Assembly (NCBI GenBank): GCA_026874595.1
Contig: CM049309.1
Coordinates: 8,335,076 to 8,399,075, forward strand
Direction of reading: 5' to 3'
From: Sipunculus nudus
Lineage: Eukaryota > Annelida > Sipuncula > Golfingiida > Sipunculidae
Length of the DNA stretch: 64,000 nucleotides
Shown: positions 35,801 through 49,325 of the stretch, in pieces
Layout of the letters: each line of letters begins with the position of its first letter
Position numbering within the stretch: position 1 is the first letter of the stretch
Notes under the pieces: generated by a model
What the model saw: only the letters and a program-made list of their open reading frames with translations
Told to the model about the DNA's origin: nothing
Database searches by the model: none
Program-made: the position numbers and the translations under genes

Positions 35801-38800
35801 TCTCCTCCCGCCCCTCTCTATTATAATCATTCTGTCGTGTTTGTTACTCCTCTCCTCCCGCCCCTCTCTTTAGGTATATATTATAATCATTCTGTCGTGT
35901 TTCTTCCTCCTCTCCTCCCGCCCCTCTCTTTAGCTATATATTATTATTATTCTGTCGTGTTTCTTCCTCCTCTCCTCCCGCCCCTCTCTTTACTTATATA
36001 TTATAATCATTCTGTCGTGTTTCTTCCTCCTCTCCTCCCGCCCCTATCTTTACCTATATATTATAATCATTCTGTCGTGTTTCTTCCTCCTCTCCTCCCG
36101 CCCCTCTCTTTAGCTATATATTATAATCATTCTGTCGTGTTTCTTCCTCCTCTCCTCCCGCCCCTCTCTTTACCTATATATTATAATCATTCTGTCGAGT
36201 TTCTTCCTCCTCTCCTCCCGCCCCTCTCTTTACCTATATATTATAATCATTCTGTCGTGTTTCTTCCTCCTCTCCTCCCGCCCCTCTCTTTACCTATATA
36301 TTATAATCATTCTGTCGTGTTTCTTACTCCTCTCCTCCCGCCCCTCTCTTTACCTATATATTATAATCATTCTGTCGTGTTTCTTCCTCCTCTCCTCCCG
36401 CCCCTCTCTTTAGCTATATATTATTATCATTCTGTCGTGTTTCTTCCTCCTCTCCTCCCGCCCCTCTCTTTACCTATATATTATAATCATTCTGTCGTGT
36501 TTCTTACTCCTCTCCTCCCTCGTCTCTCTTTACCTATATATTATAATCATTCTGTCGTGTTTCTTCCACCTCTCCTCCCGCCCCTCTCTTTACCTATATA
36601 TTATAATCATTCTGTCGTGTTTCTTCCTCCTCTCCTCCCGCCCCTCTCTATTATAATCATTCTGTCGTGTTTCTTCCTCCTCTCCTCCCGCCCCTCTCTT
36701 TAGCTATATATTATTATCATTCTGTCGTGTTTCTTCCTCCTCTCCTCCCGCCCCTCTCTTTACCTATATATTATAATCATTCTGTCGTGTTTCTTCCTCC
36801 TCTCCTCCCGCCCCTATCTTTACCTATATATTATAATCATTCTGTCGTGTTTCTTCCTCCTCTCCTCCCGCCCTTCTCTTTACCTATATATTATAATCAT
36901 TCTGTCGTGTTTCTTCCTCCTCTCCTCCCGCCCCTCTCTTTACCTATATATAATAATCATTCTGTCGTGTTTCTTCCTCCTCTCCTCCCGCCCCTCTCTT
37001 TACCTATATATTATAATCATTCTGTCGTGTTTCTTACTCCTCTCCTCCCTCCTCTCTCTTTACCTATATATTATAATCATTCTGTCGTGTTTCTTCCACC
37101 TCTCCTCCCGCCCCTCTCTTTACCTATATATTATAATCATTCTGTCGTGTTTCTTCCTCCTCTCCTCCCGCCCCTATCTTTACCTATATATTATAATCAT
37201 TCTTTCGTGTTTCTTCCTACTCTCCTCCCGCCCCTCTCTTTACCTATATATTATAATCATTCTGTCGTGTTTCTTCCTACTCTCCTCCCGCCCCTCTCTT
37301 TACCTATATATTATAATCATTCTGTCGTGTTTCTTCCTCCTCTCCTCCCGCCCCTCTCTATTATAATCATTCTGTCGTGTTTCTTACTCCTCTCCTCTCG
37401 CCCCTCTCTTTACCTATATATTATAATCATTCTGTCGTGTTTCTTCCTCCTCTGCTCCCGCCCCTCTCTTTACCTATATATTATAATCATTCTGTCGTGT
37501 TTCTTACTCCTCTCCTCCCGCCCCTCTCTTTAGCTATATATTATAATCATTCTGTCGTGTTTCTTCCTCCTCTCCTCCCGCCCCTCTCTTTAGCTATATA
37601 TATAATCATTCTGTCGTGTTTCTTCCTCCTCTCCTCCCGCCCCTCTCTTTACCTATATATTATAATCATTCTGTCATGTTTCTTCCTCCTCTCCTCCCGC
37701 CCCTCTCTTTACCTATATATTATTATCATTCTGTCATGTTTCTTCCTCCTCTCCTCCCGCCCCTCTCTTTAGCTATATATTATAATCATTCTGTCGTGTT
37801 TCTTCCTCCTCTCCTCCCGCCCCTCTCTTTACCTATATATTATATAATCATTCTGTCGTGATTCTTCCTCCTCTCCTCCCGCCCCTCTCTTTACCTTTAT
37901 ATTATAATCATTCTGTCGTGTTTCTTCCTCCTCTCCTCCCGCCCCTCTCTTTACCTATATATTATAATCATTCTGTCGTGTTTCTTCCTCCTCTCCTCCC
38001 GCCCTTCTCTTTACCTATATATTATAATCATTCTGTCGTGTTTCTTCCTCCTCTCCTCCCGCCCCTCTCTTTACCTATATATATAATCATTCTGTCGTGT
38101 TTCTTCCTCCTCTCCTCCCGCCCCTCTCTTTACCTATATATTATTATCATTCTGTCATGTTTCTTCCTCCTCTCCTCCCGCCCCTCTCTTTAGCTATATA
38201 TTATAATCATTCTGTCGTGTTTCTTCCTCCTCTCCTCCCGCCCCTCTCTTTACCTATATATTATATAATCATTCTGTCGTGATTCTTCCTCCTCTCCTCC
38301 CGCCCCTCTCTTTACCTTTATATTATAATCATTCTGTCGTGTTTCTTCCTCCTCTCCTCCCGCCCCTCTCTTTACCTACATATTATAATCATTCTGTCGT
38401 GTTTCTTCCTCCTCTCCTCCCGCCCTTCTCTTTACCTATATATTATAATCATTCTGTCGTGTTTCTTCCTCCTCTCCTCCCGCCCCTCTCTTTAGCTATA
38501 TATTATAATCATTCTGTCGTGTTTCTTCCTCCTGTCCTCCCGCCCCTCTCTTTACCTATATATTATAATCATTCTGTCGTGTTTCTTCCTCCTCTCCTCC
38601 CGCCCCTCTCTATTATAATCATTCTGTCGTGTTTCTTCCTCCTCTCCTCCCGCACCCCTCTTTAGCTATATATTATAATCATTCTGTCGTGTTTCTTCCT
38701 CCTCTCCTCCCGCCCCTCTCTTTAGCTATATATTATAATCATTCTGTCGTGTTTCTTACTCCTCTCCTCCCGCCCCTCTCTTTACCTATATATTAAAATC

Positions 38801-39693
38801 ATTCTGTCGTGTTTCTTCCTCCTCTCCTCCCGCCCCTCTCTTTACCTATATATTATAATCATTCTGTCATGTTTCTTCCTCCTCTCCTCCCGCCCCTCTC
38901 TTTAGCTATATATTATTATCATTCTGTCGTGTTTCTTCCTCCTCTCCTCCCGCCCCTCTCTTTACCTATATATTATAATCATTCTGTCGTGTTTCTTCCT
39001 CCTCTCCTCCCGCTCCTCTCTTTACCTATATATTATAATCATTCTGTCGTGTTTATTCCTCCTCTCCTCCCGCCCCTCTCTTTACCTATATATTATAATC
39101 ATTCTGTCGTGTTTCTTCCTCCTCTCCTCCCGCCCCTCTCTTTATCTATATATTATAATCATTCTGTCGTGTTTCTTACTCCTCTCCTCCCGCCCCTCTC
39201 TTTAGCTATATATTATAATCATTCTGTCGTGTTTCTTCCTCCTCTCCTCCCGCCCCTCTCTTTAGCTATATATATAATCATTCTGTCGTGTTTCTTCCTT
39301 CTCTCCTCCCGCCCCTCTCTTTACCTATATATTATAATCATTCTGTCATGTTTCTTCCTCCTCTCCTCCCGCCCCTCTCTTTACCTATATATTATTATCA
39401 TTCTGTCATGTTTCTTCCTCCTCTCCTCCCGCCCCTCTCTTTAGCTATATATTATAATCATTCTGTCGTGTTTCTTCCTCCTCTCCTCCCGCCCCTCTCT
39501 TTACCTATATATTATATAATCATTCTGTCGTGATTCTTCCTCCTCTCCTCCCGCCCCTCTCTTTACCTTTATATTATAATCATTCTGTCGTGTTTCTTCC
39601 TCCTCTCCTCCCGCCCCTCTCTTTACCTATATATTATAATCATTCTGTCGTGTTTCTTCCTCCTCTCCTCCCGCCCTTCTCTTTACCTATATA
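32881..39693 (+). repeat. 6.8-kb higher-order unit, copy 1
   Basis: It aligns with 39694-46566 at an offset of 6813, then 6873 after one extra monomer near 43480, then 6872 after a one-base loss near 44811. The breakpoint lies within a few bases of 39687-39700, where ttctctttacc is joined to ttataattat. The unit is mosaic. It contains a copy of the 2.3-kb block, a 290/650-bp pattern of ttgttact monomers, a run with ccctcctctc and ccacctc marks, and then the 62-bp-marked blocks at 37858, 38279 and 39530. Differences from copy 2 that I can list by eye number about twenty. Confidence 0.92.
34590..35880 (+). repeat. Alternating 290/650-bp higher-order pattern of ttgttact monomers, copy 1
   Basis: Monomers with gtttgttact begin at 34607, 34897, 35547 and 35837, giving spacings of 290, 650 and 290 bp (4x60+50, 10x60+50, 4x60+50). 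Each follows a 50-bp junction, and most end in tttaggtata. The same series is at 41420, 41710, 42360 and 42650. A 940-bp composite unit was therefore doubled before the 6.8-kb duplication. Confidence 0.85.
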
Positions 39694-42600
39694 TTATAAT
39701 TATTCTGTCGTGTTTCTTCCTCCTCTCCTCCCACCCCTCTCTTTACCTATATATTATAATCATTCTGTCGTGTTTCTTCCTCCTCTCCTCCCGCCCCTCT
39801 CTATTATAATCATTCTGTCGTGTTTCTTCCTCCTCTCCTCCCGCCGCCCTCTTTAGCTATATATTATAATCATTCTGTCGTGTTTCTTCCTCCTCTCCTC
39901 CCGCCCCTCTCTTTAGCTATATATTATAATCATTCTGTCGTGTTTCTTACTCCTCTCCTCCCGCCCCTCTCTTTAGCTATATATTATAATCATTCTGTCG
40001 TGTTTCTTCCTCCTCTCCTCCCGCCCCTCTCTTTACCTATATATTATAATCATTCTGTCATGTTTCTTCCTCCTCTCCTCCCGCCCCTCTCTTTAGCTAT
40101 ATATTATTATCATTCTGTCGTGTTTCTTCCTCCTCTCCTCCCGCCCGTCTCTTTACCTATATATTATAATCATTCTGTCGTGTTTCTTCCTCCTCTCCTC
40201 CCGCTCCTCTCTTTACCTATATATTATAATCATTCTGTCGTGTTTCTTCCTCCTCTCCTCCCGCCCCTCTCTTTACCTATATATTATAATCATTCTGTCG
40301 TGTTTCTTACTCCTCTCCTCCCGCCCCTCTCTTTAGCTATATATTATAATCATTCTGTCGTGTTTCTTCCTCCTCTCCTACCGCCCCTCTCTTTAGCTAT
40401 ATATTATAATCATTATGTCGTGTTTCTTCCTCCTCTCCTCCCGCCCCTCTCTTTAGCTATATATTATAATCATTCTGTCGTGTTTCTTCCTCCTCTCCTC
40501 CCGCCCCTCTCTTTAGCTATATATTATAATCATTATGTCGTGTTTCTTCCTCCTCTCCTCCCGCCCCTCTCTTTAGCTATATATTATAATCATTCTGTCG
40601 TGTTTCTTCCTCCTCTCCTCCCGTCTCTCTCTTTACCTATATATTATAATCATTCTGTCGTGTTTCTTCCTCCTCTCCTCCCGCCCCTCTCTTTACCTAT
40701 ATATTGTAATCATTCTGTCGTGTTTCTTCCTCCTCTCCTCCCGCCTCACTCTTTACCTATATATTATAATCATTCTGTCGTGTTTCTTCCTCCTCTCCTC
40801 CCGCCCCTCTCTTTACCTATATATTATAATCATTCTGTCGTGTTTCTTCCTCCTCTCCTCCCGCCCCTCTCTATTATAATCATTCTGTCGTGTTTCTTAC
40901 TCCTCTCCTCTCGCCCCTCTCTTTAGCTATATATTATAATCATTCTGTCGTGTTTCTTCATCCTCTCCTCCCGCCCCTCTCTTTACCTATATATTATAAT
41001 CATTCTGTCGTGTTTCTTCCTCCTCTCCTCCCGCCCCTCTCTTTACCTATATATTATAATCATTCTGTCGTGTTTCTTCCTCCTCTCCTCCCGCCCCTCT
41101 CTTTACCTATATATTATAATCATTCTGTCGTGTTTCTTCCTCCTCTCCTCCCGCCCCTCTCTTTAGCTATATATTATAATCATTCTGTCGTGTTTCTACC
41201 TCCTCTCCTCCCGCCCCTCTCTTTACCTATATATTATAATCATTCTGTCGTGTTTCTTCCTCCTCTCCTCCCGCCTCACTCTTTACCTATATATTATAAT
41301 CATTCTGTCGTGTTTCTTCCTCCTCTCCTCCCGCCCCTCTCTTTACCTATATATTATAATCATTCTGTCGTGTTTCTTCCTCCTCTCCTCCCGCCCCTCT
41401 CTATTATAATCATTCTCTGGTGTTTGTTACTCCTCTCCTCCCGCCCCTCTCTTTAGGTATATATTATAATCATTCTGTCGTGTTTCTTCCTCCTCTCCTC
41501 CCGCCCCTCTCTTTACCTATATATTATAATCATTCTGTCGTGTTTCTTCCTCCTCTCCTCCCGCCTCACTCTTTACCTATATATTATAATCATTCTGTCG
41601 TGTTTCTTCCTCCTCTCCTCCCGCCCCTCTCTTTACCTATATATTATAATCATTCTGTCGTGTTTCTTCCTCCTCTCCTCCCGCCCCTCTCTATTATAAC
41701 CATTCTGTCGTGTTTGTTACTCCTCTCCTCCCGCCCCTCTCTTTAGGTATATATTATAATCATTCTGTCGTGTTTCTTCCTCCTCTCCTCCCGCCCCTCT
41801 CTTTAGCTATATATTATTATCATTCTGTCGTGTTTCTTCCTCCTCTCCTCCCGCCCCTCTCTTTACCTATATATTATAATCATTCTGTCGTGTTTCTTCC
41901 TCCTCTCCTCCCGCCCCTATCTTTACCTATATATTATAATCATTCTGTCGTGTTTCTTCCTCCTCTCCTCTCGCCCCTCTCTTTAGCTATATATTATAAT
42001 CATTCTGTCGTGTTTCTTCCTCCTCTCCTCCCGCCCCTCTCTTTACCTATATATTATAATCATTCTGTCGTGTTTCTTCCTCCTCTCCTCCCGCCCCTCT
42101 CTTTAGCTATATATTATAATCATTCTGTCGTGTTTCTACCTCCTCTCCTCCCGCCCCTCTCTTTACCTATATATTATAATCATTCTGTCGTGTTTCTTCC
42201 TCCTCTCCTCCCGCCTCACTCTTTACCTATATATTATAATCATTCTGTCGTGTTTCTTCCTCCTCTCCTCCCGCCCCTCTCTTTACCTATATATTATAAT
42301 CATTCTGTCGTGTTTCTTCCTCCTCTCCTCCCGCCCCTCTCTATTATAATCATTCTCTGGTGTTTGTTACTCCTCTCCTCCCGCCCCTCTCTTTAGGTAT
42401 ATATTGTAATCATTCTGTCGTGTTTCTTCCTCCTCTCCTCCCGCCCCTCTCTTTACCTATATATTATAATCATTCTGTCGTGTTTCTTCCTCCTCTCCTC
42501 CCGCCTCACTCTTTACCTATATATTATAATCATTCTGTCGTGTTTCTTCCTCCTCTCCTCCCGCCCCTCTCTTTACCTATATATTATAATCATTCTGTCG

Positions 42601-45600
42601 TGTTTCTTCCTCCTCTCCTCCCGCCCCTCTCTATTATAATCATTCTGTCGTGTTTGTTACTCCTCTCCTCCCGCCCCTCTCTTTAGGTATATATTATAAT
42701 CATTCTGTCGTGTTTCTTCCTCCTCTCCTCCCGCCCCTCTCTTTAGCTATATATTATTATTATTCTGTCGTGTTTCTTCCTCCTCTCCTCCCGCCCCTCT
42801 CTTTACTTATATATTATAATCATTCTGTCGTGTTTCTTCCTCCTCTCCTCCCGCCCCTATCTTTACCTATATATTATAATCATTCTGTCGTGTTTCTTCC
42901 TCCTCTCCTCCCGCCCCTCTCTTTAGCTATATATTATAATCATTCTGTCGTGTTTCTTCCTCCTCTCCTCCCGCCCCTCTCTTTACCTATATATTATAAT
43001 CATTCTGTCGAGTTTCTTCCTCCTCTCCTCCCGCCCCTCTCTTTACCTATATATTATAATCATTCTGTCGTGTTTCTTCCTCCTCTCCTCCCGCCCCTCT
43101 CTTTACCTATATATTATAATCATTCTGTCGTGTTCCTTACTCCTCTCCTCCCGCCCCTCTCTTTACCTATATATTATAATCATTCTGTCGTGTTTCTTCC
43201 TCCTCTCCTCCCGCCCCTCTCTTTAGCTATATATTATTATCATTCTGTCGTGTTTCTTCCTCCTCTCCTCCCGCCCCTCTCTTTACCTATATATTATAAT
43301 CATTCTGTCGTGTTTCTTACTCCTCTCCTCCCTCCTCTCTCTTTACCTATATATTATAATCATTCTGTCGTGTTTCTTCCACCTCTCCTCCCGCCCCTCT
43401 CTTTACCTATATATTATAATCATTCTGTCGTGTTTCTTCCTCCTCTCCTCCCGCCCCTCTCTATTATAATCATTCTGTCGTGTTTGTTACTCCTCTCCTC
43501 CCGCCCCTCTCTTTACCTATATATTATAATCATTCTGTCGTGTTTCTTCCTCCTCTCCTCCCGCCCCTCTCTTTAGCTATATATTATTATCATTCTGTCG
43601 TGTTTCTTCCTCCTCTCCTCCCGCCCCTCTCTTTACCTATATATTATAATCATTCTGTCGTGTTTCTTCCTCCTCTCCTCCCGCCCCTATCTTTACCTAT
43701 ATATTATAATCATTCTGTCGTGTTTCTTCCTCCTCTCCTCCCGCCCTTCTCTTTACCTATATATTATAATCATTCTGTCGTGTTTCTTCCTCCTCTCCTC
43801 CCGCCCCTCTCTTTACCTATATATAATAATCATTCTGTCGTGTTTCTTCCTCCTCTCCTCCCGCCCCTCTCTTTACCTATATATTATAATCATTCTGTCG
43901 TGTTTCTTACTCCTCTCCTCCCTCCTCTCTCTTTACCTATATATTATAATCATTCTGTCGTGTTTCTTCCACCTCTCCTCCCGCCCCTCTCTTTACCTAT
44001 ATAATATAATCATTCTGTCGTGTTTCTTCCTCCTCTCCTCCCGCCCCTATCTTTACCTATATATTATAATCATTCTTTCGTGTTTCTTCCTACTCTCCTC
44101 CCGCCCCTCTCTTTACCTATATATTATAATCATTCTGTCGTGTTTCTTCCTACTCTCCTCCCGCCCCTCTCTTTACCTATATATTATAATCATTCTGTCG
44201 TGTTTCTTCCTCCTCTCCTCCCGCCCCTCTCTATTATAATCATTCTGTCGTGTTTCTTACTCCTCTCCTCTCGCCCCTCTCTTTACCTATATATTATAAT
44301 CATTCTGTCGTGTTTCTTCCTCCTCTGCTCCCGCCCCTCTCTTTACCTATATATTATAATCATTCTGTCGTGTTTCTTACTCCTCTCCTCCCGCCCCTCT
44401 CTTTAGCTATATATTATAATCATTCTCTCGTGTTTCTTCCTCCTCTCCTCCCGCCCCTCTCTTTAGCTATATATATAATCATTCTGTCGTGTTTCTTCCT
44501 CCTCTCCTCCCGCCCCTCTCTTTACCTATATATTATAATCATTCTGTCATGTTTCTTCCTCCTCTCCTCCCGCCCCTCTCTTTACCTATATATTATTATC
44601 ATTCTGTCATGTTTCTTCCTCCTCTCCTCCCGCCCCTCTCTTTAGCTATATATTATAATCATTCTGTCGTGTTTCTTCCTCCTCTCCTCCCGCCCCTCTC
44701 TTTACCTATATATTATATAATCATTCTGTCGTGATTCTTCCTCCTCTCCTCCCGCCCCTCTCTTTACCTTTATATTATAATCATTCTGTCGTGTTTCTTC
44801 CTCCTCTCCTCCCGCCCTCTCTTTACCTATATATTATAATCATTCTGTCGTGTTTCTTCCTCCTCTCCTCCCGCCCTTCTCTTTACCTATATATTATAAT
44901 CATTCTGTCGTGTTTCTTCCTCCTCTCCTCCCGCCCCTCTCTTTACCTATATATATAATCATTCTGTCGTGTTTCTTCCTCCTCTCCTCCCGCCCCTCTC
45001 TTTACCTATATATTATTATCATTCTGACATGTTTCTTCCTCCTCTCCTCCCGCCCCTCTCTTTAGCTATATATTATAATCATTCTGTCGTGTTTCTTCCT
45101 CCTCTCCTCCCGCCCCTCTCTTTACCTATATATTATATAATCATTCTGTCGTGATTCTTCCTCCTCTCCTCCCGCCCCTCTCTTTACCTTTATATTATAA
45201 TCATTCTGTCGTGTTTCTTCCTCCTCTCCTCCCGCCCCTCTCTTTACCTATATATTATAATCATTCTGTCGTGTTTCTTCCTCCTCTCCTCCCGCCCTTC
45301 TCTTTACCTATATATTATAATCATTCTGTCGTGTTTCTTCCTCCTCTCCTCCCGCCCCTCTCTTAAGCTATATATTATAATCATTCTGTCGTGTTTCTTC
45401 CTCCTGTCCTCCCGCCCCTCTCTTTACCTATATATTATAATCATTCTGTCGTGTTTCTTCCTCCTCTCCTCCCGCCCCTCTCTATTATAATCATTCTGTC
45501 GTGTTTCTTCCTCCTCTCCTCCCGCACCCCTCTTTAGCTATATATTATAATCATTCTGTCGTGTTTCTTCCTCCTCTCCTCCCGCCCCTCACTTTAGCTA

Positions 45601-46566
45601 TATATTATAATCATTCTGTCGTGTTTCTTACTCCTCTCCTCCCGCCCCTCTCTTTACCTATATATTAAAATCATTCTGTCGTGTTTCTTCCTCCTCTCCT
45701 CCCGCCCCTCTCTTTACCTATATATTATAATCATTCTGTCATGTTTCTTCCTCCTCTCCTCCCGCCCCTCTCTTTAGCTATATATTATTATCATTCTGTC
45801 GTGTTTCTTCCTCCTCTCCTCCCGCCCCTCTCTTTACCTATATATTATAATCATTCTGTCGTGTTTCTTCCTCCTCTCCTCCCGCTCCTCTCTTTACCTA
45901 TATATTATAATCATTCTGTCGTGTTTATTCCTCCTCTCCTCCCGCCCCTCTCTTTACCTATATATTATAATCATTCTGTCGTGTTTCTTCCTCCTCTCCT
46001 CCCGCCCCTCTCTTTATCTATATATTATAATCATTCTGTCGTGTTTCTTACTCCTCTCCTCCCGCCCCTCTCTTTAGCTATATATTATAATCATTCTGTC
46101 GTGTTTCTTCCTCCTCTCCTCCCGCCCCTCTCTTTAGCTATATATATATTCATTCTGTCGTGTTTCTTCCTCCTCTCCTCCCGCCCCTCTCTTTACCTAT
46201 ATATTATAATCATTCTGTCATGTTTCTTCCTCCTCTCCTCCCGCCCCTCTCTTTACCTATATATTATTATCATTCTGTCATGTTTCTTCCTCCTCTCCTC
46301 CCGCCCCTCTCTTTAGCTATATATTATAATCATTCTGTCGTGTTTCTTCCTCCTCTCCTCCCGCCCCTCTCTTTACCTATATATTATATAATCATTCTGT
46401 CGTGATTCTTCCTCCTCTCCTCCCGCCCCTCTCTTTACCTTTATATTATAATCATTCTGTCGTGTTTCTTCCTCCTCTCCTCCCGCCCCTCTCTTTACCT
46501 ATATATTATAATCATTCTGTCGTGTTTCTTCCTCCTCTCCTCCCGCCCTTCTCTTTACCTATATAT
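39694..46566 (+). repeat. 6.8-kb higher-order unit, copy 2
   Basis: This is the second tandem copy of 32881-39693. Private changes include cgtctctctc near 40623, tttaggtata near 41743 where copy 1 has tttacctata, gtgttccttac near 43133, an extra ttgttact monomer near 43480, tataatataatc near 44003, attctctcg near 44425, a one-base loss (cgccctctc) near 44815, ctgacatg near 45025, cttaagc near 45364 and ctcactttagc near 45590. Its right part (from about 44.0 kb) is also repeated at 55.7-58.3 kb. Confidence 0.92.
41403..42693 (+). repeat. Alternating 290/650-bp higher-order pattern, copy 2
   Basis: This is the counterpart of 34590-35880 at an offset of 6813, with ttgttact monomers at 41420, 41710, 42360 and 42650 and the same 290/650/290 spacing. 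The rare attctctggtg variant precedes the first and third, and ataaccattc precedes the second, as in copy 1. Confidence 0.85.
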
Positions 46567-48960
46567 TATAATCATTCTGTCGTGTTTCTTCCTCCTATCC
46601 TCCCGCCCCTCTCTTTACCTATATATATAATCATTCTGTGGTGTTTCTTCCTCCTCTCCTCCCGCCCCTCTCTTTACCTATATATTATTATCATTCTGTC
46701 ATGTTTCTTCCTCCTCTCCTCCCGCCCCTCTCTTTAGCTATATATTATAATCATTCTGTCGTGTTTCTTCCTCCTCTCCTCCCGCCCCTCTCTTTACCTA
46801 TATATTATATAATCATTCTGTCGTGATTCTTCCTCCTCTCCTCCCGCCCCTCTCTTTACCTTTATATTATAATCATTCTGTCGTGTTTCTTCCTCCTCTC
46901 CTCCCGCCCCTCTCTTTACCTATATATTATAATCATTCTGTCGTGTTTCTTCCTCCTCTCCTCCCGCCCTTCTCTTTACCTATATATTATAATCATTCTG
47001 TCGTGTTTCTTCCTCCTCTCCTCCCGCCCCTCTCTTTACCTATATATATAATCATTCTGTCGTGTTTCTTCCTCCTCTCCTCCCGCCCCTCTCTTTTCCT
47101 ATATATTATAATCATTCTGTCGTGTTTCTTCCTCCTCTCCTCCCGCCCCTCTCTTTACCTATATATTATAATCATTCTGTCGTGTTTCTTCCTCCTCTCC
47201 TCCCGCCGCTCTCTTTACCTATATATTATAATCATTCTGTCGTGTTTCTTCCTCCTCTCCTCCCGCCCCTCTCTTTACCTATATATTATAATCATTCTGT
47301 CGTGTTTCTTCCTCCTCTCCTCCCGCCCCTCTCTTTACCTATATATTATAATCATTCTGTCGTGTTTCTTCCTCCTCTCCTCCCGCCCCTCTCTTTACCT
47401 ATATATTATAATCATTCTGTCGTGTTTCTTCCTCCTCTCCTCCCGCCCCTCTCTTTACCTATATATTATAATCATTCTGTCGTGTTTCTTCCTCCTCTCC
47501 TCCCGCTCCTCTCTTTACCTATATATTATAATCATTCCGTCGTGTTTCTTCCTCCTCTCCTCCCGCCCCTCTCTTTACCTATATATTATAATCATTCTGT
47601 CGTGTTTCTTCCTCCTCTCCTCCCGCCCCTCTCTTTACCTATATATTATAATCATTCTGTCGTGTTTCTTACTCCTCTCCTCCCGCCCCTCTCTTTAGCT
47701 ATATATTATAATCATTCTGTCGTGTTTCTTCCTCCTCTCCTCCCGCCCCTCTCTTTAGCTATATATATAATCATTCTGTCGTGTTTCTTCCTCCTCTCCT
47801 CCCGCCCCTCTCTTTACCTATATATTATAATCATTCTGTCATGTTTTTTCCTCCTCTCCTCCCGCCCCTCTCTTTACCTATATATTATTATCATTCTGTC
47901 GTGTTTCTTCCTCCTCTCCTCCCGCCCCTCTCTTTACCTATATATTATAATCATTCTGTCGTGTTTCTTACTCCTCTCCTCTCGCCCTTCTCTTTACCTA
48001 TATATTATAATCATTCTGTCGTGTTTCTTCCTACTCTCCTCCCGCCCCTCTCTTTACCTATATATTATAATCATTCTGTCGTGTTTCTTACTCCTCTCCT
48101 CTCGCCCCTCTCTTTACCTATATATTATAATCATTCTGTCGTGTTTCTTCCTACTCTCCTCCCGCCCCTCTCTTTACCTATATATTATAATCATTCTGTC
48201 GTGTTTCTTCCTCCTCTCCTCCCGCCCCTCTCTTTACCTATATATTATAATCATTCTGTCGTGTTTCTTCCTCCTCTCCTCCCGCCCCTCTCTTTACCTA
48301 TATATTATAATCATTCTGTCGTGTTTCTTCCTCCTCTCCTCCCGCCCCTCTCTTTACCTATATATTATAATCATTCTGTCGTGTTTCTTCCTCCTCTCCT
48401 CCCGCCCCTATCTTTAGCTATATATTATAATCATTCTGTCGTGTTTCTTCCTCCTCTCCTCCCGCCCCTCTCTTTAGCTATATATTATAATCATTCTGTC
48501 GTGTTTCTTCCTCCTCTCCCCCGCCCCTCTCTTTACCTATATATTATAATCATTCTGTCGAGTTTCTTCCTCCTCTCCTCCCGCCCCTCTCTTTACCTAT
48601 ATATTATAATCATTCTGTCGTGTTTCTTCCTCCTCTCCTCCCGCCCCTCTCTATTATAATCATTCTGTCGTGTTTCTTCCTACTCTCCTCCCGCCCCTCT
48701 CTATTATAATCATTCTTTCGTGTTTCTTCCTACTCTCCTCCCGCCCCTCTCTTTACCTATATATTATAATCATTCTGTCGTGTTTCTTCCTCCTCTCCTC
48801 CCGCCCCTCTCTATTATAATCATTCTTTCGTGTTTCTTCCTACTCTCCTCCCGCCCCTCTCTTTACCTATATATTATAATCATTCTGTCGTGTTTCTTCC
48901 TCCTCTCCTCCCGCCCCTCTCTATTATAATCATTCTGTCGTGTTTCTTCCTCCTCTCCTC
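43990..48960 (+). repeat. 4.97-kb duplicated segment, copy 1 (partner 55730-60700)
   Basis: It aligns with 55730-60700 at an offset of 11738, then 11739. Shared rare marks include attctttcg, ctgctccc, gcacccctc, a cctcctatcctc monomer with ctgtggtg (46640 and 58379), cccccgcccc 59-bp units (48515 and 60254) and the 50-bp cluster near 48650-48920. About two dozen differences are visible, including attctgccg near 57236, attctatcg near 58497 and cccaccc near 59485 in the partner. Confidence 0.9.
46567..47757 (+). repeat. Run of mostly uniform 60-bp monomers after the 6.8-kb unit
   Basis: After two 62-bp-marked blocks (46402 and 46823) comes a run of about a dozen nearly consensus tttacc monomers. 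It ends in a cttactcc unit and tttagc units. The same run is at 58.3-59.5 kb. It is among the most homogeneous stretches of the window. Confidence 0.78.
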
Positions 48961-49142
48961 TCGCCCCTCTCTTTACCTATATATTATAATCATTCTGTCG
49001 TGTTTCTTCCTCCTCTCCTCCCGCCCCTCTCTTTACCTATATATTATAATCATTCTGTCGTGTTTCTTCCTACTCTCCTCCCGCCCCTCTCTTTACCTAT
49101 ATATTATAATCATTCTGTCGTGTTTCTTCCTCCTCTCCTCCC
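47758..49142 (+). repeat. 1,568-bp-offset tandem duplication, copy 1
   Basis: It aligns with 49326-50710 at a constant offset of 1568. Shared marks are gttttttcc after gtcatg, a ttattatc unit, alternating cttactcctctcctctcg and cttcctactctcc monomers, cccctatc, cccccgcccc and the 50-bp cluster. Copy 1 has gtcgag near 48560 where copy 2 has gtcgtg. Confidence 0.88.
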
Positions 49143-49325
49143 GCCCCTCTCTATTATAATCATTCTGTCGTGTTTCTTACTCCTCTCCTCTCGCCCCTCT
49201 CTTTAGCTATATATTATAATCATTCTGTCGTGTTTCTTCCTACTCTCCTCCCGCCCCTCTCTTTACCTATATATTATAATCATTCTGTCGTGTTTCTTAC
49301 TCCTCTCCTCTCGCCCCTCTCTTTA

